Assembly (NCBI GenBank): GCA_965247355.1
Contig: OZ252011.1
Coordinates: forward strand, 3,100,001-3,164,000
Length of the DNA: 64,000 bases
Direction: 5' to 3'
From: RHLJ01 sp965247355
GTDB lineage: Bacteria; Bacteroidota; Rhodothermia; Balneolales; Balneolaceae
Shown: piece by piece, positions 1 through 6,606 of the stretch
Position numbering within the stretch: the first letter of the stretch is position 1
Layout of the letters: each line of letters opens with the position of its first letter
Position numbers and translations under genes: made by a program
The notes under the pieces: generated by a model
Databases searched by the model: none
Seen by the model: only the letters and a program-made list of their open reading frames with translations
What the model was told of the DNA's origin: nothing

Positions 1-846
1 TACGCCAGTAGCTTTTTGAGTTTCCGGATCGTACAACACTTCTGTTACAATTGAGTGTGGCCGTAGAGTTAAATTCCCTGTAGCCATTGCAGCAGGAAGT
101 GTAGACGATTGAGTGCTGAAATATCCGCTAAATGGACAGCCTTGCATACACATATTACGAAACTGGCATCCTGCCCGTCCCTCATGGGGCACAGTAAGGT
201 TTGCAGTTCTGCCAATGGTCATTATTCGGTCTGAAAACGCAGACTCAATTCGCTTTTTCACCTCTTTTTCAACACAGTTAAATTCCATTGGGGGAAGGAA
301 TTGACCATCGGGTAATTGGGGAAGACCTTCATTTCTGCCACTTACTCCGATGTAACGCTCAACATAATCATACCATGGTGCAATATCTGCATATCGAATT
401 GGCCAGTCTACAGCGATGCCTTCTTTAGCATTGGCTTCAAAATCCATTTCACTTAAACGATATGATTGACGTCCCCACATAATTGAACGCCCCCCTACAT
501 GGTATCCTCGCATCCAATCAAATCTTTTCTCTTCTGTATAAGGATGCTCTGTGTCCTTAACCCACCAGTGTTTAGTAGACTGGCGAATAGTGTAACCGGT
601 TCGGTTTTGTTTTTCATAATCCTTCATTTCCTCAGGAGGAACCCGATTATTGAACTTCAGGTCCCAGGGAGGGGTTGAGTGAGTTGGGTAATCTTTTATA
701 TGCTCAACCTGCCGACCTCTCTCAAGCATAAGGGTTTTAAGCCCTTTTTCTGTTAATTCTTTTGCGGCCCAACCACCGCTTATTCCACTTCCTACAACAA
801 TGGCATCATAGGTATTTTCTTGTTTTGCTTTAAGATTCAGGTGCAT
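1..846 (-). CDS. GMC family oxidoreductase, 3' end cut by the window edge
   Basis: This is a flavin-dependent dehydrogenase of the glucose-methanol-choline family, and it probably oxidises a sugar hydroxyl. The 282 codons seen begin with an ATG at 844-846. They carry the FAD-binding GSGISG motif at residues 19-24, a GGRSIMWGR segment near residue 115 and a Cys-rich stretch (CQFRNMC then GCPF) typical of the gluconate/fructose-dehydrogenase branch. The remaining C-terminal half, with the catalytic His region, lies outside the window. It is divergent from the sugar isomerase at 962, with a 115-bp gap that should hold both promoters. The family is clear; the substrate is not. There is no obvious signal peptide at this start. 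Confidence 0.9.
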   Translation of the reverse strand, partial: MHLNLKAKQENTYDAIVVGSGISGGWAAKELTEKGLKTLMLERGRQVEHIKDYPTHSTPPWDLKFNNRVPPEEMKDYEKQNRTGYTIRQSTKHWWVKDTEHPYTEEKRFDWMRGYHVGGRSIMWGRQSYRLSEMDFEANAKEGIAVDWPIRYADIAPWYDYVERYIGVSGRNEGLPQLPDGQFLPPMEFNCVEKEVKKRIESAFSDRIMTIGRTANLTVPHEGRAGCQFRNMCMQGCPFSGYFSTQSSTLPAAMATGNLTLRPHSIVTEVLYDPETQKATGV

Positions 847-961
847 GAGAAATAATAAATAGTTTCTTGTGTACTAAAAAAATACAAGTATTTTATCCAA
901 CTGATTGATTATATAAAAACGCTTCCAATAATGATAATGGAAGGTGTAAAAAATTGAAGCT

Positions 962-1831
962 ATGAAAATAACAAGAAAAGAAGCTTTGAAAGGACTTGCT
1001 GGTGCGTCACTAATGGGACCCATGATGTTCAGTGATAATACAAAAATCCAGAAAACAGCTACAGCAAATCAGACGTTTAAGCACTCGGTGTGTCGTTGGC
1101 CATATGGAGGGAAATCATTAGAGGAGCTGTGTGAGTATGCAGTAGAGATTGGAATAGAGTCTGTAGAATTACTGGATCCGCCTGATATTAAGATTGCTCA
1201 GAGCTATGGACTTACGTGCGCAATGGCTAATCAGGTTCCATTGAATTTGACAGAAGGGTTTAACGATCCGGGGTTACATGAAAAACTCCAAAAAGAATAT
1301 TTCGAGTTGATCCCGATTATTGCGGATCTTGGAATTACAAACATAATCTGTTTTTCCGGGAACCGACGTGATGGACTTACTGAAGAGCAAGGTATCGAAT
1401 ATTGCGCAGTTGGCCTGGAGCCTGTCGTTAAAAAAGCAGCGGAGTATAACCTTAATATTGTAATGGAGTTGCTGAACTCGAAAGTAGATCATGCCGGATA
1501 TCAGTGTGATCATACGTCCTGGGGAGTAGCTCTTTGTGAAAAATTAGGGATGGATAATTTCAAACTATTATATGATATCTATCATATGCAGATTATGGAA
1601 GGTGATGTCATCCGCACTATTCGGGATAACATTGACTACATTGCACATTTTCATACCGGTGGAGTTCCTGGAAGAAATGAAATCGATGAGACTCAGGAGC
1701 TTAATTATAAAGCAATCATGGAGGCCATTTCTGAGATTGGTTTCGATGGATTTGTAGCTCAGGAATTCATACCAACTAATGATGATATTTTTGCGTCCCT
1801 TAAGCAGGGGGTCGACATTTGCACGATTTAA
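962..1831 (+). CDS. Sugar phosphate isomerase/epimerase (hydroxypyruvate isomerase-like TIM barrel), exported
   Basis: This is a 289-residue AP-endonuclease-2-like TIM barrel of the sugar isomerase/epimerase family. Likely metal ligands are visible: Glu in VMELLNSKVD, Asp in LLYDIYHMQ, His in AHFHTGG and Glu in AQEF. The N-terminus (MKITRKEALKGLAGAS) resembles a Tat-type leader with Arg-Lys in place of the twin Arg, so periplasmic export is likely but unproven. It closely precedes an exported jelly-roll protein and is divergent from a GMC oxidoreductase. In related bacteria these three families act on 3-keto sugars, so the enzyme may be a keto-glycoside isomerase or lyase rather than a true hydroxypyruvate isomerase. 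Confidence 0.85.
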   Translation: MKITRKEALKGLAGASLMGPMMFSDNTKIQKTATANQTFKHSVCRWPYGGKSLEELCEYAVEIGIESVELLDPPDIKIAQSYGLTCAMANQVPLNLTEGFNDPGLHEKLQKEYFELIPIIADLGITNIICFSGNRRDGLTEEQGIEYCAVGLEPVVKKAAEYNLNIVMELLNSKVDHAGYQCDHTSWGVALCEKLGMDNFKLLYDIYHMQIMEGDVIRTIRDNIDYIAHFHTGGVPGRNEIDETQELNYKAIMEAISEIGFDGFVAQEFIPTNDDIFASLKQGVDICTI

Positions 1832-1847
1832 CCAAAAAAGGATCAAC

Positions 1848-2552
1848 ATGAAAAAAATAGCTACACTTTTTGCTACTATATTAGCTGCAACAACAATGCT
1901 CCTGGCGCAAGGAATGCCTGATCCGACAATTCCTCAGGGTGAAAATCTAAAGGTTCCCGAAGGCTGGGAAATACGATTAGATAGGCCCCAGGAAAACCTG
2001 ATTATAAGTTCAGAGCCAGATTCAGGTGATATTTATTTTGTGAATATGACCCCTGGCTGGCATATCACTACCGGACCAAGAGCCATTTTCTGGCATCCGG
2101 AGAATCGTGCGCATATGCAATACCAAATTACTACAAAACTTCATTTATTTAATCCCGAAGGCAGAAACCGGGAAGGCTACGGCTTATTTTTTGGAGGGAT
2201 GAATTTAAATAATGATAATCAGTACTACCTCTATTTTTTATTGAGGAATACAGGGGATTTTTTGATTAAGGCAAGAAAAGGAAGTGAAACAGAGACGCTT
2301 CAGGAATGGACAAGCAGTGATGCAATTATTAAGTATGAAGATGAGTCGGTTTCATCAGTTGCTAATGTATTATCTGTTATCGTTGAAAGAGAGAAAATGA
2401 GCTTCTATGTAAACGAGCAAGAGGTTGCTTCTCTAGATAAAGGAGAATGGACAACCGGTGGTATTTTTGGATTAAGAGTTAACCATGCTGTGAATTTACA
2501 TGTTGAGGATTTGGGCATGAAAGAGACAATCACTATTACCACTGAAAAGTAG
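1848..2552 (+). CDS. Exported LamG/DUF1080-like protein (possible 3-keto-disaccharide hydrolase fold)
   Basis: This is a 234-residue protein with a clear Sec signal peptide (MKKIATLFATILAATTMLLAQG). The start is the ATG 17 bp after the isomerase stop; a longer reading from 1779 would run inside the upstream gene and bury the signal peptide. The body is rich in beta strands, and its C-terminal GGIFGLRVNH..LHVEDLGM pattern resembles concanavalin-like/DUF1080 domains, which include 3-keto-disaccharide hydrolases. I do not see a diagnostic catalytic motif, so the function rests on context with the upstream isomerase and the divergent GMC oxidoreductase. It is probably co-transcribed with the isomerase. 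Confidence 0.75.
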   Translation: MKKIATLFATILAATTMLLAQGMPDPTIPQGENLKVPEGWEIRLDRPQENLIISSEPDSGDIYFVNMTPGWHITTGPRAIFWHPENRAHMQYQITTKLHLFNPEGRNREGYGLFFGGMNLNNDNQYYLYFLLRNTGDFLIKARKGSETETLQEWTSSDAIIKYEDESVSSVANVLSVIVEREKMSFYVNEQEVASLDKGEWTTGGIFGLRVNHAVNLHVEDLGMKETITITTEK

Positions 2553-2555
2553 TAA

Positions 2556-2909
2556 CTAAACCCCCCACTCTTTTTTTAGGCGCTCAAGCTTGTTTGTAAT
2601 AGAATTGCTGGCAGAGCCTTCACAATGCGCAATAGTATCCAGAAGAGAGTAGGTTAGTTTCTGTCCATCATCACTAAAATTAGCGCGAATGTAAACAATG
2701 GCTTCCTCAACCATTTCTTTTACATTATTGGTACTCATTGCCCCTATTTGGCTCATTGTTTTATGATAGGTTTGCATCGTGTAATTCATATTCGATAGTA
2801 CACGCTTAACGGCATCTTGTTCAGTAAAAGAGATGCTCCCGTCAGTACTTTCAATCCAGAATATGAGCACATCAATGGCGGTTTCATCGGTCAGGGCGTA
2901 TGAACTCAT
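2556..2909 (-). CDS. TerB-like small helical protein
   Basis: This is a 117-residue, all-helical, soluble protein without a signal peptide. An acidic turn (ESTDGSISFTEQDAV) precedes a long helical stretch, which resembles the TerB/DjlA N-terminal fold, where such a turn can bind a metal. The match is by pattern only. It is convergent with the preceding exported gene (3 bp between stops) and lies 17 bp downstream of the methionine-sulfoxide-reductase-like gene, so the two are probably one operon. A role in stress response is possible but not shown. Confidence 0.6.
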   Translation of the reverse strand: MSSYALTDETAIDVLIFWIESTDGSISFTEQDAVKRVLSNMNYTMQTYHKTMSQIGAMSTNNVKEMVEEAIVYIRANFSDDGQKLTYSLLDTIAHCEGSASNSITNKLERLKKEWGV

Positions 2910-2926
2910 CGTATAAATCGGTTAGT

Positions 2927-3403
2927 TTAAAATTCCTCAGCGAGTAGATCACAAATATCTTCCAGGGTCTCTTTTTGTTCTTCTGTGATGGAGCCCTTTG
3001 TGTGAGAGTCAATATCCAGCTGAGCTACGAATTCATCTCCGACCATTACAGGAACTACAATTTCCGACTGAACATCGATACTGCAAGAAAGGTAATTTTC
3101 TTCAGCCTGAACATCCTGCGCAACAAAAGTCTCATGCGAAAGGGCCACCTGTCCACAAATTCCCTTTCCAAAAGGGATGCGGGTATGATCCGTACTTGCT
3201 CCCACAAATGGGCCAAGCACCAGTTCATCTTCAACTTTTGGATCAACGAGGTAAAACCCAACCCAGTTAAAAGTGGGCACTTCATCGGCTAGTAATTCGC
3301 AGACAGCAAAAAGCTTTTCATTTCGGGTTACATCCCGCTTTAAAATATCTTCGGTGGCAGAAACTAATTTTTCTCTTAAGGTGATTGCTTCAGTAGTTGT
3401 CAT
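2927..3403 (-). CDS. msrC: GAF-domain free methionine-R-sulfoxide reductase
   Basis: This is a 158-residue single GAF domain of the fRMsr (YebR/MsrC) type, which reduces free methionine-R-sulfoxide in the cytoplasm. The family core is easy to see: NWVGFYL, then GKGICG (one conserved Cys), then a YLSCS..VQSEIVVPV segment holding the Cys that aligns with the E. coli catalytic position. The third family Cys, which lies a few residues before GKGICG in E. coli, reads as His in a DHTRIPFGKG context, so only two of the usual three Cys remain. It lies upstream of the TerB-like gene in the same direction. Confidence 0.85.
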   Translation of the reverse strand: MTTTEAITLREKLVSATEDILKRDVTRNEKLFAVCELLADEVPTFNWVGFYLVDPKVEDELVLGPFVGASTDHTRIPFGKGICGQVALSHETFVAQDVQAEENYLSCSIDVQSEIVVPVMVGDEFVAQLDIDSHTKGSITEEQKETLEDICDLLAEEF

Positions 3404-3425
3404 ATCATAATCATTTAATTGAATA

Positions 3426-3433
3426 CGAAAATA
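3426..3433 (-). promoter_or_regulatory. Putative Bacteroidota-type -7 element for the fRMsr operon
   Basis: Read on the minus strand this is TATTTTCG, close to the TAnnTTTG -7 element used by the Bacteroidota housekeeping sigma factor. It lies 22 bp before the ATG at 3403. No convincing -33 TTTG is seen at the expected spacing, so this is a weak call. Confidence 0.3.
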
Positions 3434-3511
3434 AAAGAATACTTGAGGAAATAAAGTTAAGCTTTGATAAAAAGAAAATTATTGATGGTGTAGATTCCAT
3501 AAAACCTTCCG

Positions 3512-3519
3512 TATCTTTG
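3512..3519 (+). promoter_or_regulatory. Putative Bacteroidota-type -7 element for marC
   Basis: TATCTTTG matches the TAnnTTTG -7 consensus exactly. It ends only 4 bp before the marC ATG at 3524, so the transcript would be leaderless or nearly so if the element is used. A -33 partner is not clear. Confidence 0.3.
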
Positions 3520-3523
3520 CCGT

Positions 3524-4198
3524 ATGGAAGAATTTTTGAATGAAATAATACCCTTGTCAGCAGATGTAATGGGAACTGGAGCATTATTAGTGGCCAGTTT
3601 TACTTCTCTGTTTTCAGTTGTAAATCCAATTACCGCAATGCCGGTTTTCATGTCGTTAACCGAAGGTGATTCAGATAAAGAAAAAGCCCGTACCGCACGC
3701 AAAGCAAGTATATATATGTTTTGTGTTCTGATTATTTTTTTATTGGCTGGAACGTACATTCTCAGCTTCTTTGGGATAAGTCTTCCCGGAATTCGGATTG
3801 CCGGAGGCTTGGTAATTATGAGGGCTGGATATGCTATGCTGAACCCTGATACAGGAGGAAGAAAGCTTAGTAGCGAAGATCAGGAGGCGGCTATGGAAAA
3901 AGAAGATGTGTCTTTTAGCCCATTGGCGATGCCATTACTTTCAGGGCCCGGTAGTATTGCGGTAGTTATTGGTTTTGGTTCTCAGGCAAGTGGACTAATC
4001 GATTACATCATAAATGGCGTTGCAGTTTTTTTGGTAGCCTTACTTGCATGGGGAATTTTACGAGTAGCACCCTGGCTGAACAAGATGATTGGAAAATCTG
4101 GAATGACCGTAATTACCCGCATGATGGGGTTCATTGCCCTCGCTATTGGAGTACAATTCGTGATTAACGGAATCTCTAAATTCTATGGGATCGGATAA
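3524..4198 (+). CDS. MarC family integral membrane protein
   Basis: This is a 224-residue inner-membrane protein with about six hydrophobic segments and the MarC/UPF0056 pattern. The N-terminal part has SLFSVVNPITAMPVF, and the second half has FSPLAMPLLSGPGSIAVVIGF. Length is normal for the family. MarC proteins have no settled substrate; the older link to multiple antibiotic resistance has been withdrawn and the neutral amino acid transport name is tentative. It is followed 18 bp later by the DinB-fold gene, so the two may be co-transcribed. Confidence 0.9.
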   Translation: MEEFLNEIIPLSADVMGTGALLVASFTSLFSVVNPITAMPVFMSLTEGDSDKEKARTARKASIYMFCVLIIFLLAGTYILSFFGISLPGIRIAGGLVIMRAGYAMLNPDTGGRKLSSEDQEAAMEKEDVSFSPLAMPLLSGPGSIAVVIGFGSQASGLIDYIINGVAVFLVALLAWGILRVAPWLNKMIGKSGMTVITRMMGFIALAIGVQFVINGISKFYGIG

Positions 4199-4216
4199 CT
4201 TATAAATAACCAAAAG

Positions 4217-4657
4217 ATGTCTGTTCAGAAAAAAATCGATTATGATCTTTGGGCAAACCAACAAGTGCTTAAAGCGATAAAAGAAGTATCGGAGAAGAAA
4301 ATTCTGGAAGAAGCCACACGTCTATTTGCCCACCTATTCAAAGCTCAGGTGATTTGGTATAACAGAATAGCCGGAATTAAAGAAAAGATTGAAATCTGGG
4401 GAACCTACACTGTTGAAGAATGTGAATCATTATTGAATGACAGCCACGCCATGCTGGAAGGGATAGCTGCAAAAAATCACGAGAAATGCAGTTATAAAAA
4501 CAGCAAAGGGGAGCCATTTGAAACCTCCGTTGAAGATATCTTTGATCATGTGATTATCCATGGGCAACATCACAGGGCGCAAATTTCTCTTATTCTTAGA
4601 AAGGCAGGGTATAATCCTCCCGGAACGGATTACATTTTTTATTTGCGTTCATTATAG
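4217..4657 (+). CDS. DinB/YfiT-type four-helix-bundle protein
   Basis: This is a 146-residue cytoplasmic protein of the DinB (not DNA polymerase) superfamily, a four-helix bundle with a three-His metal site. The ligands appear as FAHLF near residue 38 and the HGQHHRAQ motif near residue 115. The conserved DYDLWANQQVL start and the PPGTDYIFYLR ending are typical. Members include bacillithiol- and mycothiol-dependent transferases, but many have no known reaction. The start codon follows marC by 18 bp. Confidence 0.85.
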   Translation: MSVQKKIDYDLWANQQVLKAIKEVSEKKILEEATRLFAHLFKAQVIWYNRIAGIKEKIEIWGTYTVEECESLLNDSHAMLEGIAAKNHEKCSYKNSKGEPFETSVEDIFDHVIIHGQHHRAQISLILRKAGYNPPGTDYIFYLRSL

Positions 4658-4764
4658 AGTTGCATCAACTTTTAGTAGTTTCTGCCTGTTAATAGATTTA
4701 CTCCCAACTAAATTCTGAGATTCTGGAAACTTTAGAGAATATTTTATCAGCCTTTTCTTCCTTT

Positions 4765-6099
4765 ATGTGGGGAACCCCATTAGTAGTTCTGCTTTGTGGT
4801 GGTGGACTCTATTTCATGATTTACTCCCGCATGACTCCCTATCGTTATTTTGGACATGCAGTAAATGTTTTGCGAGGGAAATACGACGACCCCAACGATC
4901 CGGGAGATATCAATCACTTTGAGGCACTTTCCAGTGCACTTGCAGCAACAATTGGTTTAGGAAACATTAGCGGGGTAGCGGTAGCTATTGCAGCGGGAGG
5001 TCCGGGTGCTGTTTTTTGGATGTGGATGAGTGCGGTAGTAGGTATCGCTACAAAATTCTTTACCTGTACCCTTTCTATCATGTATCGGGGTAAAGATTCG
5101 AATGGAGATATTCAGGGTGGAACCATGTACATGATTACCGAAGGTCTTGGTAAAAAGTGGAAACCTCTGGCTGCATTGTTTGCCGTAGCAGGAATGTTTG
5201 GTGCATTACCCGTTTTTCAAGCAAATCAATTGAATCAAGCCATTCGGGATGTAATCCTTGTGCCAAATGGTTTAGCTGATCCATCAAATCACTTTGGTAC
5301 CGATCTAATGACCGGGATTGTGATTTTATTAATTGTTGGGACTGTTATTTTTGGTGGGATTAAACGAATCGGTAAAGTTGCCAGCCGGATGGTTCCTTCA
5401 ATGGTTGTGCTTTATGTAGGTTGTGTGCTTACCATTTTAGCCATTCATTTTGACGTGCTGGGCGAGTATCTACTGTTAATAGTTACAGATGCATTTACAG
5501 CAGATGCTGCAATGGGGGGAGCTGTTGGTGCACTCATTATATTAGGTGTCCGGAGAGCTGCATTTTCAAACGAAGCGGGTATTGGTACAGCAACACTTGC
5601 TCATGGCGCTGCAAAAACCAAAGAACCGGTTCGCGAAGGTCTGGTAGCAATGATGGGCCCATTTATTGATACCATTGTAGTTTGTACAATGACTGCTCTT
5701 GCTATTTTAGTAACAGACGTTTGGAAAACCGGAGACGAAAACGGAATTACATTAACGGCATCAGCATTCGAAGAAGCATTAGGAACTCCCGGCGTTTATT
5801 TGTTAATGATAAGCGTGACGATTTTCGCTGCTAGTTCTTTGTTCACCTACTCTTATTACGGAACTAAATGCCTTGGCTTTTTAGCCGGCGCATCCCGCCA
5901 GAAATGGTATAACCTGTTTTACGTGGGTTCGATTCTACTTGGAGCCACAGCAAGTATCTCAGCGATCATTAATCTGATTGATGGTATGTATGCGGTAATG
6001 GCAATTCCAACCATGACTGTAGCTTTACTCCTCTCTCCAAAAGTGATGGAAGCAGCCAGAGATTACTTTAAAAGAATGGAGAACAAAGAGATTCTTTAA
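4765..6099 (+). CDS. AGCS family alanine/glycine:cation symporter
   Basis: This is a 444-residue inner-membrane sodium/proton-coupled amino acid carrier. Family hallmarks are the LSSALAATIGLGNISGVAVAI segment near residue 55, MSAVVGIATKF, GGTMYMITEGLG, and FSNEAGIGTATLAH near residue 270. About ten membrane helices are visible. The ATG at 4765 cuts into the first helix: family members normally have 15-25 residues before the WGTPLVVLL segment, and an open frame continues back to a stop at 4693 with no ATG, GTG or TTG. The true start may be a rare codon, ATT at 4720 or CTG at 4723. Confidence 0.92.
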   Translation: MWGTPLVVLLCGGGLYFMIYSRMTPYRYFGHAVNVLRGKYDDPNDPGDINHFEALSSALAATIGLGNISGVAVAIAAGGPGAVFWMWMSAVVGIATKFFTCTLSIMYRGKDSNGDIQGGTMYMITEGLGKKWKPLAALFAVAGMFGALPVFQANQLNQAIRDVILVPNGLADPSNHFGTDLMTGIVILLIVGTVIFGGIKRIGKVASRMVPSMVVLYVGCVLTILAIHFDVLGEYLLLIVTDAFTADAAMGGAVGALIILGVRRAAFSNEAGIGTATLAHGAAKTKEPVREGLVAMMGPFIDTIVVCTMTALAILVTDVWKTGDENGITLTASAFEEALGTPGVYLLMISVTIFAASSLFTYSYYGTKCLGFLAGASRQKWYNLFYVGSILLGATASISAIINLIDGMYAVMAIPTMTVALLLSPKVMEAARDYFKRMENKEIL

Positions 6100-6121
6100 G
6101 ACAATGACTTTCTTTTTAATA

Positions 6122-6147
6122 CGGTCATCCTGAACTCGTTTCAGGAC
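6122..6147. repeat. Short intergenic palindromic repeat
   Basis: A small hairpin with stem CCTGAA / TTCAGG (6129-6134 and 6140-6145) sits inside a longer GTCATCCTGAA-type sequence. This repeat type is scattered between genes in many Bacteroidota-like genomes. It lies between the AGCS symporter and the small membrane protein at 6175, and may stabilise or end the upstream message. Confidence 0.55.
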
Positions 6148-6174
6148 CTTAAGAATCAGTGTAGATTAAAATTT

Positions 6175-6528
6175 ATGAGAAAAATCCTTGAATACGGATC
6201 ACTGATAGTAGTCACACTTCTTGGTCTGTTTCATACGGTAAGCACCATAGTATTTATGAAGCCGTTTGATCTGGATGCTTTGATGTATGTGGGAGCCGGG
6301 TTATCATTTCTGTTTGTTGCTTTATTTAACCTTTCCCGGATACTATCTCCTTCCCGTGTTACTATTACAGCATCAATTATAACCAATCTAATAATCCTAT
6401 TTTATATGGGATTTATTCTGGTGGAAGTATCAGACATAAGGGTGTTATCAGTAATTGGTGCAATGATTTTTCTACTTATTTATTCAATTCTTGATTTCAA
6501 AAATACTGTTGCGAAAACCATTAGTTAA
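6175..6528 (+). CDS. Small four-helix membrane protein of unknown function
   Basis: This is a 117-residue protein with about four hydrophobic segments (roughly residues 8-27, 38-58, 62-84 and 88-108) and a basic N-terminus, so an inner-membrane location is likely. I do not recognise a family. It lies 75 bp after the symporter, with a repeat hairpin between them, and 78 bp before the metalloprotease. Confidence 0.7.
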   Translation: MRKILEYGSLIVVTLLGLFHTVSTIVFMKPFDLDALMYVGAGLSFLFVALFNLSRILSPSRVTITASIITNLIILFYMGFILVEVSDIRVLSVIGAMIFLLIYSILDFKNTVAKTIS

Positions 6529-6606
6529 AAAACGTAGTTGACGTTTCAAATCCCGCTAAAATCCCTTTTCTTAAGGGTTCCACATCAACAACAAGAAAAG
6601 AGATTT

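Noticed and set aside
113..304. Short plus-strand open frame near the left edge
   Set aside because: It is antisense to the GMC oxidoreductase, whose conserved FAD and Cys-rich motifs prove the minus frame.
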